From Pyxidicoccus parkwaysis (GTDB taxonomy: Bacteria > Myxococcota > Myxococcia > Myxococcales > Myxococcaceae), in assembly GCF_017301735.1 (NCBI RefSeq), contig NZ_CP071090.1, positions 2,780,001 through 2,844,000 of the forward strand: a stretch of DNA of 64,000 nucleotides, written 5' to 3'. A program made the position numbers and the translations under genes. The notes beneath the pieces were generated by a model. The model worked only from the letters and a program-made list of their open reading frames with translations. It had not been told where the DNA came from and searched no databases. This document shows, piece after piece, positions 18,044 through 26,292 of the stretch (positions are counted from its first letter, which is position 1; each line of letters opens with the position of its first letter).

Positions 18044-18595
18044 TCAGGCCTGCTTCGCCAGCTCGGTGTCGATGGCCTGGAGGATGCGGGGGTCGTCCGG
18101 CGCCACGTCCGGAGTGAAGCGAGCGGCGACGCGGCCGTCGCGGCCGATGAGGAACTTCTCGAAGTTCCACTGCACCTCGGGCTTCGGATTCGCTTCGATG
18201 CCGTAGCCCTTGAGCTTCGCGCGCATCGGGCCTTCACCGGTGGCCTCGGGGACGGCTTGGGTCAGCGCGCGGTAGAGCGGGTGCTTGTTCTCGCCCACCA
18301 CGGTGAGCTTGGAGAACAGCGGGAACTTCACGTCGTAGTTCAGCGAGCAGAACGACTTGATCTCCGCCTCGGTGCCCGGCTCCTGGCCCAGGAAGTCGTT
18401 GGACGGGAAGCCCAGCACCTCGAGTCCCTGCGCTCGCTTGTGCTCGTAGAGCTTCTCCAGGCCCTCGTACTGGGGCGTCAGGCCGCACTTGGAGGCGACG
18501 TTGACCACCAGCAGGACCTTGCCCTTGAACCGCTGAAGCGTCTGGGCGTCACCGTCGATGGAGGTGAGGGGGATGTCGTAGAGGTTCTGGCTCAT
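18044..18595 (-). CDS. glutathione peroxidase-family peroxidase
   Basis: The 183-residue protein is a non-seleno GPx. Peroxidatic Cys37 lies in VVNVASKCGLTPQYEGLEKLY, followed by the FPSNDFLGQEPGT loop with the conserved Gln, and WNFEKFLIGRDG with the Trp-Asn pair. Cys82 (IKSFCSLNYDVKFP) sits where thioredoxin-dependent GPx enzymes carry the resolving Cys, so thioredoxin rather than glutathione is the probable reductant. It reduces H2O2 and lipid hydroperoxides in the cytosol. The gene lies between the toxin gene and the right-hand direct repeat, 57 bp upstream of the toxin start on the same strand. Confidence 0.9.
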   Translation of the reverse strand: MSQNLYDIPLTSIDGDAQTLQRFKGKVLLVVNVASKCGLTPQYEGLEKLYEHKRAQGLEVLGFPSNDFLGQEPGTEAEIKSFCSLNYDVKFPLFSKLTVVGENKHPLYRALTQAVPEATGEGPMRAKLKGYGIEANPKPEVQWNFEKFLIGRDGRVAARFTPDVAPDDPRILQAIDTELAKQA

Positions 18596-18640
18596 GCGCG
18601 GGCTCGCTTTCGGGGAGGGAAGGGCTGCGGGGGCTCTTCG

Positions 18641-18697
18641 TAACGCGGATGGGGCCGATTGTCAGAGCTTGGAGTCAGGCCTCGGCGGGCTGGAGGA
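18641..18697. repeat. 57-bp direct repeat, right copy
   Basis: This is the partner of 15588-15644. It spans the last codons of the histidine kinase at 18675 (FLQPAEA) and ~44 bases after its stop. In the coding direction, both copies begin TCCTCCAG and run past the stop codons. Confidence 0.75.
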
Positions 18698-19814
18698 ACC
18701 CGCTGTCCGCGCGACTGTCGGTCGGTTCCTCCCGCGCACACACGAGCCAGGGCAGGCGCAGAAGGAAGGTGCTCCCCCGGCCCGGCTCGCTCTCCAGTTC
18801 TAGCGCTCCGCCCTGTGCCACCGCGGCACGGAAGGCGATGCTCAAGCCCAGCCCCACTCCCCCGGGCTGCCCGGGATACACGGGCCGGAAGAGTTCCCGC
18901 TGGCGATCGGAGCTGATACCGGGGCCAGAGTCCTCCACCTTGAACACCACCGCGTCCTCCTGCTCCTCCAGGGTGACGCGGACAAAGCCTTTTGCGGTGT
19001 ATTTGATGGCGTTCTGGATGAGGTTGCCGAGCGCATCCACCAGCAGGTCGCGGTCCACCTGCATGCGCGCGGACCGATTGGCGGAGACGTCCAGCCTCAA
19101 GCCCTTGCTGCTGGCATCGTGTTCGTAATCAGCGACGATCTGGTCGATGATCTGGGCCGGGGCGAGGGATTCCGGGTGGATGGGCAGCTCTTCGGGTTTG
19201 AAGCGCTCCAGGCGCAGAATGCCGTCAACGAGCCGCCCGAGCCGTGCCACCGTTCGGCGTAGCCGCTCCAGGGTCCGAGCATCCGGTGTTCCATGCCCAC
19301 GCTCCAACTGCTGGAGACTCAAATTCAGCGTGGAGACAGGCGTGCGCAGCTGGTGTGCAATGCTCGCCACGTACTCCGAACGCTCACGGGCTACCTGCTC
19401 CGCCCGGAACTTCGCGTACCGGCGCACGGACTCGGCGGTCAGCTCGAAGATGGCCAGGGAGAAGAACGAGTAATCCTGGACGGAAACCTGCTCGCCTCGC
19501 CCGCCGAGCCAAATCCGTACCTCCTCGATAACGAATCCGTACTCGCGCACCACTTCCTCGATGAGCACTTCATCGAGCACGCGCTGCTCGGGGGCCAGCC
19601 GTCCGTGCTGCCGCCACAACTCCCGGGGAGACTCCCGAGAGGAGTTCTCTTTGAGCAGCGCCCCGCCGATGACTCGGAGTTGGAGCGGGAGGTGATCCTT
19701 GAGCGCGGCCTCGGTCAATCGCGGGTTCGATGGCCGCTCTCGAAGCCACCGTTCGTACCACCGCTGCACGAGCTCATCGGTATGGTCGCAGAGAAGTTCA
19801 CCGAGAGAATCCAT
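18675..19814 (-). CDS. soluble sensor histidine kinase with RsbRD-like N-terminus
   Basis: The kinase has 379 residues from the ATG at 19814. This start was preferred over 19865, which would add 17 residues; a purine-rich GAGAGGGGAAAGG precedes it. No membrane helix is present. Residues ~1-150 (LCDHTDELVQRWYERWLRE and following helices) resemble the all-helical RsbRD_N sensor domain. HisKA carries the phospho-accepting His in SIAHQLRTPVSTLNL. The HATPase_c domain has NLIQNAIKYT, DSGPGI and GVGLGLSIAF. No regulator gene lies next to it, so it is an orphan kinase. Its 3' end is the right boundary of the repeat-flanked toxin segment. Confidence 0.85.
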   Translation of the reverse strand: MDSLGELLCDHTDELVQRWYERWLRERPSNPRLTEAALKDHLPLQLRVIGGALLKENSSRESPRELWRQHGRLAPEQRVLDEVLIEEVVREYGFVIEEVRIWLGGRGEQVSVQDYSFFSLAIFELTAESVRRYAKFRAEQVARERSEYVASIAHQLRTPVSTLNLSLQQLERGHGTPDARTLERLRRTVARLGRLVDGILRLERFKPEELPIHPESLAPAQIIDQIVADYEHDASSKGLRLDVSANRSARMQVDRDLLVDALGNLIQNAIKYTAKGFVRVTLEEQEDAVVFKVEDSGPGISSDRQRELFRPVYPGQPGGVGLGLSIAFRAAVAQGGALELESEPGRGSTFLLRLPWLVCAREEPTDSRADSGFLQPAEA

Positions 19815-20095
19815 GCCTTTCCCCTCTCGTGGGCACCGATTCACAGAGCAAACTAGTGACTGCAATCCCTGGTACCCACGCTGAAATCAGGTGCCCGCCG
19901 AGGCAGACGGCACCCGCCCAAGCGCAAGCATTCGCAGAGGTCGGCCCCGCGCCGGGACAGGGGAAGGAAGGAGGCAGCTGCCCGCTCTGCGCCGTGCCGG
20001 ACTCGGGCTGGTTGACCGGACCACCTCCCGTCCTCACCCTTTTCACAGACGCTCTGCGCCCGCGAGGGCATGCAAGCGGGAAGGACGGGACGGCC

Positions 20096-20953
20096 ATGGG
20101 GAAGGAATCGCGAACAGGCCCGGTGGAGGCGCTGCGCAACCTGGCCCTGGGGCTGGAGCGGCTGGCCGCGCGCGAGGCCATGGCCGGCGCGATGAGCGGC
20201 GCGGCCGACGGGCTGCGCAAGGAGATTCCCGAGCTGGACGGGCAGGTGAGGGACCTGGTCTCCGATGCGCTCAAGGTGCTCGGCCGGCTGATGCACGAGG
20301 CCGCTGAGCGCGAGCACCAGGAGCCCGGCACCATGGCCTACGTCATGGCGAGCTCCGCGATGCAGGGTGCCCTGGAGGTGCTGGAACGAGAGCGCGTGAG
20401 CGGCGGCAAACCCATCCAGGGCTTCGTGGAGCGCCTCAATCACATGATGGATGGCCTGGCGGAGTTCGCGCGGAACCGCACCGCCGAGATTCGCAGCCCA
20501 GGCGAGCGCGCCCAGGCCATGGCCGTGGGCGTCGTGACGTCGGTCGTGGAGATGCTCCACGACGTCGTGCCGATGCTCGCCGAGGACGCGCGCCGCTTCG
20601 CTCCCTCCGGAGCGGAGATTGCCGCGCAGGTGGGAAGGGGACTCCTCGAGGGCGTCGAGTCGAAGCTCCGCGAGGATTCCGATGCGCTCGTGGGCATGCT
20701 CGAACGCATCGGCCGTACCGTGGTGCACGGCGTCGCCGAGGGCCTCCGCGAGGAGCTGGAGAAGAGCTCGGCCGCCTCGACCCAGGCGCTGGAGCAGCTC
20801 GCCGAGCGGACCTCCGCCGCGACGGTGCGCGGGGCCGGTGGGGCGCTGAAGTCGCTCGTCTCGGGCCTGCGCCGGCCGCTGATGGCCGTGGTGGGCGCGG
20901 GCGGCGCGCTGCTGGCCCTGACGGTGCTGACGGTGCGCTGGCGCACGGCGTGA
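20096..20953 (+). CDS. hypothetical protein with C-terminal membrane anchor
   Basis: The family is not recognised. From the ATG at 20096 the product has 285 residues. It is almost entirely helical and Ala/Glu/Arg-rich, with amphipathic helices (e.g. VRDLVSDALKVLGRLMHEAA, GRGLLEGVESKLREDSDALV) that could form coiled coils. It ends in one hydrophobic helix, LMAVVGAGGALLALTVLTV, followed by RWRTA, the layout of a tail-anchored inner-membrane protein facing the cytosol. The longer frame from 19730 crosses the kinase promoter region and is rejected. The 281 bp between this gene and the divergent kinase gene hold nothing else I can identify. Confidence 0.6.
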   Translation: MGKESRTGPVEALRNLALGLERLAAREAMAGAMSGAADGLRKEIPELDGQVRDLVSDALKVLGRLMHEAAEREHQEPGTMAYVMASSAMQGALEVLERERVSGGKPIQGFVERLNHMMDGLAEFARNRTAEIRSPGERAQAMAVGVVTSVVEMLHDVVPMLAEDARRFAPSGAEIAAQVGRGLLEGVESKLREDSDALVGMLERIGRTVVHGVAEGLREELEKSSAASTQALEQLAERTSAATVRGAGGALKSLVSGLRRPLMAVVGAGGALLALTVLTVRWRTA

Positions 20954-21089
20954 GCCCGCTGACGTCCCGCGCACCCGGTGCGCGTGCCCTCGCCGCGTGC
21001 CTCGACACTGTCTCCATCCGCATGGCAGGACGCCCGCCTGCTCAGCGGCCGGTCGGCCCCGATGCCGGGCGAAACCCGCGGCCGATGGC

Positions 21090-21095
21090 TAGCGT
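21090..21095 (+). promoter_or_regulatory. -10-like TAGCGT next to the start codon
   Basis: TAGCGT fits TANNNT and lies 6 bases before the ATG at 21102. With the usual ~7-base distance to +1, transcription would begin at the start codon. No Shine-Dalgarno sequence is present. Confidence 0.35.
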
Positions 21096-21101
21096 GCTCA
21101 C

Positions 21102-21407
21102 ATGTCCAGGCTTCTCATCTCCCGGCGGGCAGAGCGGCAGCTCCAGCGGCTTCCGGGGGAGGTGCGGGTGCACCTCGAGACGCATCTGGAGAACCTCGCG
21201 AGCCTGCTCGGGAGCCCCTTGCCGCTGGCACAGGTCCTGGCTCGACTGGAGCGTGGCGAGGAGGGCTTCACCACCACGGTGGAGGGCATGCGGCTCTCGT
21301 TCGCCCTCGACACCGTGTTGCGCGTCATCCTCGTCCACAACATCGCGCCGGCGTCCGAGAAGGAGCTCCGCGCGCCGGACACCGTGAGCCTCCACTCCGG
21401 CGCGTAG
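21102..21407 (+). CDS. ParE/RelE-like small protein
   Basis: The 101-residue protein begins MSRLLISRRAERQLQRLPGEV, the N-terminal strand and helix of the RelE/ParE toxin fold (xxxAxxxLxxLP). Later strands EEGFTTTVEGMRLSF and RVILVHNIAPASE fit the core sheet. No antitoxin ORF precedes or follows it, which is unusual for a functional toxin module. It may be a solitary toxin, a domesticated relative, or paired with an antitoxin elsewhere. The start lacks a Shine-Dalgarno sequence and has a -10-like hexamer 6 bases away. Confidence 0.5.
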   Translation: MSRLLISRRAERQLQRLPGEVRVHLETHLENLASLLGSPLPLAQVLARLERGEEGFTTTVEGMRLSFALDTVLRVILVHNIAPASEKELRAPDTVSLHSGA

Positions 21408-21441
21408 CCCCGGCGACTCCTGCCGCCGGGGCAGGCGGACT

Positions 21442-22701
21442 TCAGGGCGTGCCTTCGGCGTACACGCGCTTGTGCTCGCGAATCTCCGTGAGCCGGAACG
21501 CGCCGGGAGCCGGGGCCACCGGCTCGGGCGCGTCCGAGGCGAGCTTCATGAGGCGCTCGTACTCCTCGATGGAGACGCGCTCGCGCTTCGCCAGCACCGA
21601 CGCCAGGTCCGCGCGGGCCATGCGCTCCGCGGCCTTCTCGCCCACGGTGCCGGAGTAGAACTCCGCCATGCAGCCGCTGCCGTACGAAAGCAGGCCAATG
21701 CGCTGGCCCGCGAGCTGCGCACCCTCGCGCTGCAGCAGGCCCGCGAGCGCCAGGTACAGCGACGCCGTGTACACGTTGCCGATGCGCGCATTCAGACCCA
21801 GCGAGGACGCCACCTGCGTGTCGTAGCTCGCCTGGGACTTCGCCACCTCGTCACGCGCCTCGGGAGTACCGGGGCCGGGGCCCACCGCGTCCTCCAAGTC
21901 ACAGAGCCGCAGCTGCGCGTGCGCCTTGCGCGCCATCTTGCAGAAGGGCACGTGGTAGGCGATGCGCGCCAGTTGCTCGCCGGGCATCGTCCCCGACCAG
22001 CGCACCAGCCCCGCCGCCACCGCCTTCTCGCGCCAGCCGCGGTACGCGCCGGACAGCGCCTCCAGATAGCAATTGATGGAGTAGTGCCCGTCCACCAGCG
22101 CCTCCCGGCGGCCCACCGGACGCCAGAAGTCATACACGTCCATGGTGCACACGCCGTTGAGGCCCACGTCCATGGCCAGCAGGTCCGGCTGCTCGGAGAC
22201 GAGCAGTGCCACCGCGCCGCCGCCCTGCGTGGGCTCGCCCGCGGTGTTGAGGCCGTAGCGGGCAATGTCCGAGCACACGACGACGGCCACCTTGCCCGCG
22301 CCCGCGCCGGACGCAATCCACTCCACCGCCGCCATCAGGCCCGCGGTGCCGCCGTAGCACGCGTGCTGCGTGTCGTAGGTGCGCATGGTGCGGGGCAGCT
22401 TGAGCAGGCCCTGCACGTGCGAGGCGACGGGCTTCGAGTGGTCGATGCCCGTCTCGGTGCCCACCACCAGCATGCCGATGCGGGACGGGTCCACGTCCTG
22501 CTGCTTCAAGAGCCGCGCGGCCGCGGTGGCCGCCAGCGCCACGGTGTCCTCGCCGGGGTCCGTGACGGCCATCTCCTTCGCGCCCAGGCCCGAGGTGAAC
22601 TTCGCCGGGTCCACCCCGCGCGCCCGCGCCAGGTCCTCGATGTCCACGTACCGGGACGGCACCGCCACCGCCAACGCTTCGATTCCCACGCGCTTCTTCA
22701 T
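21442..22701 (-). CDS. mvaS: hydroxymethylglutaryl-CoA synthase
   Basis: The 419-residue enzyme is of the HMG-CoA synthase family: Glu83 (GTETGIDHSKP) as general base, nucleophilic Cys115 (YDTQHACYGGTAG), and a C-terminal half with HVPFCKMARKAH and NVYTASLYLALAGLL. It condenses acetyl-CoA with acetoacetyl-CoA to HMG-CoA. In myxobacteria this mvaS copy sits in the aib operon and feeds the alternative isovaleryl-CoA pathway that supplies iso-branched fatty acids when leucine breakdown is limited. It is the last gene of the run aibR-aibA-aibB-aibC-mvaS, starting 48 bp after aibC with GAGGAG 4 bases before the ATG. Confidence 0.95.
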   Translation of the reverse strand: MKKRVGIEALAVAVPSRYVDIEDLARARGVDPAKFTSGLGAKEMAVTDPGEDTVALAATAAARLLKQQDVDPSRIGMLVVGTETGIDHSKPVASHVQGLLKLPRTMRTYDTQHACYGGTAGLMAAVEWIASGAGAGKVAVVVCSDIARYGLNTAGEPTQGGGAVALLVSEQPDLLAMDVGLNGVCTMDVYDFWRPVGRREALVDGHYSINCYLEALSGAYRGWREKAVAAGLVRWSGTMPGEQLARIAYHVPFCKMARKAHAQLRLCDLEDAVGPGPGTPEARDEVAKSQASYDTQVASSLGLNARIGNVYTASLYLALAGLLQREGAQLAGQRIGLLSYGSGCMAEFYSGTVGEKAAERMARADLASVLAKRERVSIEEYERLMKLASDAPEPVAPAPGAFRLTEIREHKRVYAEGTP

Positions 22702-22749
22702 GGCACTCCTCGCTTCGTGCTCCGAATCCGTGTCAACGCGATGCCGCTC

Positions 22750-23787
22750 TCACGCCTCGGGCGGCACCAGCACCAGGCGGCCCGCCACCTCGCGGTTCTC
22801 CAGCCGGAAGTGCGCCCTCGCCGCCTCCGCCAGCGGCACCTTGTCCGTGACGAACTGGCGCACGCCGCCGGTGGCCGTCAGCCGCAGCGCCTCGTCCAGC
22901 TCCTGCTGGTTGGTGGCGTACGCGCCGATGATTTCCAGCTCCTTGACGATGACGAGCCCCGGGTTCACCTGGACGATGCCCGACTCCAAGTTGCCCACCA
23001 CCACCACGCGGCCGCCGGGCGCCATGGACTTCAGCGTCTGGTCGAAGGTGGCGCTACCGACGATTTCGACGGCCAGGTCCACGCCCTGGCCCTTGGTGCG
23101 CTTGCGCACCTCCGCCGCGAAGTCCAGCCCGCGCGAGACGATGACCTCGTCCGCGCCCGCCTCCTTCAGCGGCTGCACCTTCGCCTCGCCGGACGTAATC
23201 GCGATGACGCGCGCGCCGTCCACCTTGGCCAGCTGCACCGAGGACAGGCCCACGCCGCCGCTGGCGCCGGTAATCAGCACCGTCTCGCCCGCGCGGACGC
23301 GGCCTCGCGTGCGCAGCGTGTGCACCGCCGTGCCCGTGGTGCAGCACACCGTGGCGGCCTCGGCCCACGGCAGCGACGCGGGCACGCGGCCCAGGCCCGC
23401 CACCGGCGCCACCATGAACTGCGCGTAGCCGCCCTGCAGCTCCTCGCCGAAGAAGCGGTTGTCCGTCTTGCAGAGGCTGTTGCGGCCGCTCTTGCACAGC
23501 GCGCACTCGCCGCAGGACAGGCGCTGCAGCGTGGCGGCGCGGTCTCCCGTCTTCCAGCCCGGCGTGTCCGGGCCCACCTCGATGACCTCGCCCGCGGCCT
23601 CGTGGCCCAGAATCGCGGGCACGTGGGTGCGGGGCAGGTTGCCGCGGCGGTTGATGACGTCGTGGTAGCAGACGCCGCACGCGTGGATTTTCAGCAGCAC
23701 CTCGCCGCGCCCGGGACGGGGCACGGGGACGGTCTCCATCTTGAGATTGCCTGCCTCACCAAAGCTGCGCAGAACGACGGCCTTCAT
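22750..23787 (-). CDS. aibC: AibC-like MDR reductase (dimethylacrylyl-CoA reductase)
   Basis: The product has 345 residues. The start at 23787 is favoured because GGAGG lies 7 bases upstream; the ATG at 23793 is too close to it. A GroES-like zinc domain (GVCYHDVINRRGNLP, ILGHEAAGEVIEVG) is followed by a structural-zinc lobe (SCGECALCKSGRNSLC) and a Rossmann domain (ITGASGGVGLSSVQLA). AibC of M. xanthus reduces 3,3-dimethylacrylyl-CoA to isovaleryl-CoA with NADH. Position between aibB and mvaS supports this assignment over a generic alcohol dehydrogenase. Confidence 0.9.
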   Translation of the reverse strand: MKAVVLRSFGEAGNLKMETVPVPRPGRGEVLLKIHACGVCYHDVINRRGNLPRTHVPAILGHEAAGEVIEVGPDTPGWKTGDRAATLQRLSCGECALCKSGRNSLCKTDNRFFGEELQGGYAQFMVAPVAGLGRVPASLPWAEAATVCCTTGTAVHTLRTRGRVRAGETVLITGASGGVGLSSVQLAKVDGARVIAITSGEAKVQPLKEAGADEVIVSRGLDFAAEVRKRTKGQGVDLAVEIVGSATFDQTLKSMAPGGRVVVVGNLESGIVQVNPGLVIVKELEIIGAYATNQQELDEALRLTATGGVRQFVTDKVPLAEAARAHFRLENREVAGRLVLVPPEA

Positions 23788-23831
23788 CTCCATGCCTCCG
23801 TGAATCAAAAAGCTGTGTTGTGAATGGCGGC

Positions 23832-24572
23832 TCAGGCGCCGACGAGCTGGTTGCGCTGTCCGCGCGGGTCGATGGCGCGGATGGCCGCCAGCGTGCGCGC
23901 GTCCGGCAGCGGGGTGACGGTCAGCGACTCCGGCACGCGGAAGGTGAAGCCGGTGCGCTCCTCCAGCATCTCCTGCGTGGCCCAGGGGTGGAGCGCGAGG
24001 AGGCGCGCACCCTCGGCGCCCAGTTCGAAGACGCCCAGGTCGGAGATGAGGGTGGTGGGGCGCCTGGGGTCTCTCGTGGTGGCCACCTGCACCTCGGGCA
24101 CGAGGTTGCGGCGGGACTGCCGGGGCACCAGCAGCACGGGCCGCTTCACCCACTGGCGCAGGGTGGCCGCGCCCGCCACGCCGGGGAACTTGTGGCGCGG
24201 CTTCTCCAGGCTGCCGCTGGCCGTCATGTTGGTGCTGCCGGTGGCGTCCACCTCGGCCGCGCCGAAGAAGACGGTGTCCACCCGGCCGCGCCGCGCATGG
24301 TCGAACAGGTCCGGAATGGTGATTTCCGCCGAGCGCCCCTGCAGGTAGCCCAGGTCCTCGGAAGAGGGGAGCAGCGTGGGCAGGTCCGGGTCCAGCGAGC
24401 CCACGCAGGCCAGGTACGTCAGGTCCGGTGCATGCGTGGCGCGCGCCACCGCAATCGCCAGAATCGCCAGCGGCGAGGCCACGCCCGTGGCCACCACGGC
24501 GCCGTTCTCAATCTGCTTCGCGAGGAGAGACACCACCGTCTCCGCGGGCGTTGCATCCATGCAGGGGCTCAT
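23832..24572 (-). CDS. aibB: AibB, CoA-transferase-like decarboxylase subunit B
   Basis: The 246-residue protein is a class I CoA-transferase beta-type subunit (VVATGVASPLAILAIAVARA, GAAEVDATGSTNMTA, LISDLGVFELG). With AibA it decarboxylates 3-methylglutaconyl-CoA to 3,3-dimethylacrylyl-CoA instead of transferring CoA. Where true transferases have a catalytic Glu, this protein has Cys56 (LTYLACVGSLDP), the cysteine I recall as functionally important in the M. xanthus enzyme. The start overlaps the aibA stop by four bases, giving balanced subunit synthesis. Cytosolic. Confidence 0.9.
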   Translation of the reverse strand: MSPCMDATPAETVVSLLAKQIENGAVVATGVASPLAILAIAVARATHAPDLTYLACVGSLDPDLPTLLPSSEDLGYLQGRSAEITIPDLFDHARRGRVDTVFFGAAEVDATGSTNMTASGSLEKPRHKFPGVAGAATLRQWVKRPVLLVPRQSRRNLVPEVQVATTRDPRRPTTLISDLGVFELGAEGARLLALHPWATQEMLEERTGFTFRVPESLTVTPLPDARTLAAIRAIDPRGQRNQLVGA

Positions 24573-25366
24573 GCCGCCCTCCGGGCCACCACGGACTCGA
24601 GGAACTCCGCCTCGCGCCCCGCCTCGGCCAGCGCGAGGTAGCGGTTCAACATCGCGTCGTCGTGCGGGTAGAGGCCCGCGCAGCCCGAGGGCAGCGCGCC
24701 GCCCGGAGCGAGGACGATGCGGTCCACCTGGAAGCCGGGAATCGTCGCCCGAGGCAGCCGCGCCACGCGCTCCTCCACCGTCGCAATCACCCGCCGCGCC
24801 GCGCCGGCCACGAGCAGGTCCGTGGTGGGGTCCTCCATGAAGAGATTGCCGCGCTCGTCCGCGGCGCGAGCGTGGATGAGCGCGACGTCCGGGTAGTACG
24901 CGGGCTCCACCGTCACGCTCTGTCCCGTGAAGGGGTCCACCACGGTGCGCGGCGGCTCGGCCTGCGCGAGGCCCGACACGTCCGCGTCCGGCGCGGGGAT
25001 GAAGGGCAGGCCCATGGACGCGGCGCGCAGCCGCTGCACGACGCGGTAGCCGTCATGCTCACGCCAGGAGAGGGTGCCCGCCTCAATCGCTCGCTTGAGG
25101 CAGGGCATGGGACGCACGCGACCCTCCAGGCTCAGCGCACCGAAGGCCAATTCCACGCGCTCCAGACAGCCGCCCGCGACGAGGAGCTCCGCGGGCAGCG
25201 GGTTGGGCAGCGACACGAGGCCCAGCTTCCGCTTGCCCTGGGCGATGAGCTCCATGACGAGCGCCATGGGGGCGCGGCCGAGCATGAAGCCCCCGGTGGC
25301 CAGCGACGCGCCGTCGGGGATGGACGCGACGGCTTCCTCCAACGAGCACCAGCGGGCCGTCTTCAC
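24569..25366 (-). CDS. aibA: AibA, CoA-transferase-like decarboxylase subunit A
   Basis: The 265-residue protein is a class I CoA-transferase alpha-type subunit: SLATGGFMLGRAPMALVMELIAQGK matches the CoA-binding N-terminal region in pattern, and PDVALIHARAADERGNLFMEDP is the hallmark of the family. It forms the AibA/AibB heteromer that decarboxylates 3-methylglutaconyl-CoA. It overlaps aibR upstream and aibB downstream by four bases each, so the first three genes are translationally linked. Confidence 0.9.
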   Translation of the reverse strand: MKTARWCSLEEAVASIPDGASLATGGFMLGRAPMALVMELIAQGKRKLGLVSLPNPLPAELLVAGGCLERVELAFGALSLEGRVRPMPCLKRAIEAGTLSWREHDGYRVVQRLRAASMGLPFIPAPDADVSGLAQAEPPRTVVDPFTGQSVTVEPAYYPDVALIHARAADERGNLFMEDPTTDLLVAGAARRVIATVEERVARLPRATIPGFQVDRIVLAPGGALPSGCAGLYPHDDAMLNRYLALAEAGREAEFLESVVARRAA

Positions 25367-26046
25367 GGCTTCTCCGAGGAGTCAGTCCCGGTGGCGGTGC
25401 GCGCGGGCACCACGCGCAGCGACGACGTGCCCGGCTGTCCCTCTCCGGCCGCCGCGACGACGGGCGGGAAGAGCATGTCCACCATGCCGTCGGCAATCTG
25501 CTCGTCGGTGAGGCGCCCGTCCGGCTTGAACCACTTGTAGACCCACAGCACCATGCCCAGGAACGAGAAGGCGCCGATGGTGGGGTCCACCGGGCGGATG
25601 CGCCCCGCAGCCGCGGCCTGCGCGAAGGCCTCCTCGAGGAAGTCCACGTAGCGCTTCTTCCGGGCGTCGATGAACGCGCGCGCCTCGCCGGTGAGCGTGG
25701 CGTGCTCGTGGAGGATGATGATGACCTCCTTGCTCCACCCGCGCGTCACCAGCAGGATGTTGTGGCGCATGCACGCGCGCAGCCGCTCCACCGGGTCTTC
25801 AATGCCTTGCACGCGCGAGAGGACCTGCTCCTCGAACACATCCATCCCGTAATTCATGATGGCGAAGAGGAGCTGCTCCTTGTTCTGGATGTGGTGGTAG
25901 AGCCCCGCCTTCGTCATCCGGCACGCGGCGGCAATCTCTTGCATCGACGTGCCCTCGTAGCCGCGCTCGCAGATGAGCCGCGCCGACGTCTCGAGAATGG
26001 CCCGGTACCGCTCTCCCTCATCCGGCTTCCGCCCGCTGTTCGTCAC
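25363..26046 (-). CDS. aibR: TetR-family regulator AibR
   Basis: The 227-residue protein has an N-terminal TetR helix-turn-helix (GYEGTSMQEIAAACRMTKAG, then LYHHIQNKEQLLFAIM) and a helical ligand domain. In M. xanthus AibR represses the aib operon and binds isovaleryl-CoA, the pathway product. The start is GTG with AAGGAG 5 bases upstream. A clear palindromic operator lies 45 bp before the start, so the gene controls its own operon. The C-terminal ~20 residues (PARTATGTDSSEKP) look disordered. Confidence 0.9.
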   Translation of the reverse strand: MTNSGRKPDEGERYRAILETSARLICERGYEGTSMQEIAAACRMTKAGLYHHIQNKEQLLFAIMNYGMDVFEEQVLSRVQGIEDPVERLRACMRHNILLVTRGWSKEVIIILHEHATLTGEARAFIDARKKRYVDFLEEAFAQAAAAGRIRPVDPTIGAFSFLGMVLWVYKWFKPDGRLTDEQIADGMVDMLFPPVVAAAGEGQPGTSSLRVVPARTATGTDSSEKP

Positions 26047-26090
26047 GGGTGCTCCTTTTCATCAGGATTGGAAAATTATCGACGCCCGGC

Positions 26091-26108
26091 ACCTACCGAC
26101 CGGTAGGT
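26091..26108. promoter_or_regulatory. AibR operator
   Basis: ACCTACCG-AC-CGGTAGGT is an inverted repeat with perfect 8-base arms, the usual size and composition of TetR-family operators. On the minus strand a GATAAT -10-like hexamer lies at 26075-26080, placing the operator over the -35 region of the aib promoter, where binding would block RNA polymerase. Confidence 0.8.
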
Positions 26109-26292
26109 AACACGCAGCAACGCGAGGTGTCAATGCTCGGGGTGCGGGGGAGCGTGACGAGGGGTGCGGAGTTTTCCTTGTGTTTCGCGGAGTTACGGGA
26201 GCAGGCGGGCTGTCACTGGATTGGCAGGGAGGTCGTCAGGCGGGGCGCCTAAGTTGCGCGCTCCACCCCGTCACGCAGCTTGGAGGTTTCGC

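Noticed and set aside
16391-18595. Glutathione peroxidase as a functional part of the toxin module
   Set aside because: It lies inside the repeat-bounded segment but encodes an ordinary stress enzyme; no known toxin systems include it, so it is treated as a passenger or original neighbour.
21472-23823. 783-codon open frame on the plus strand
   Set aside because: Antisense to mvaS and aibC, which are unambiguous.
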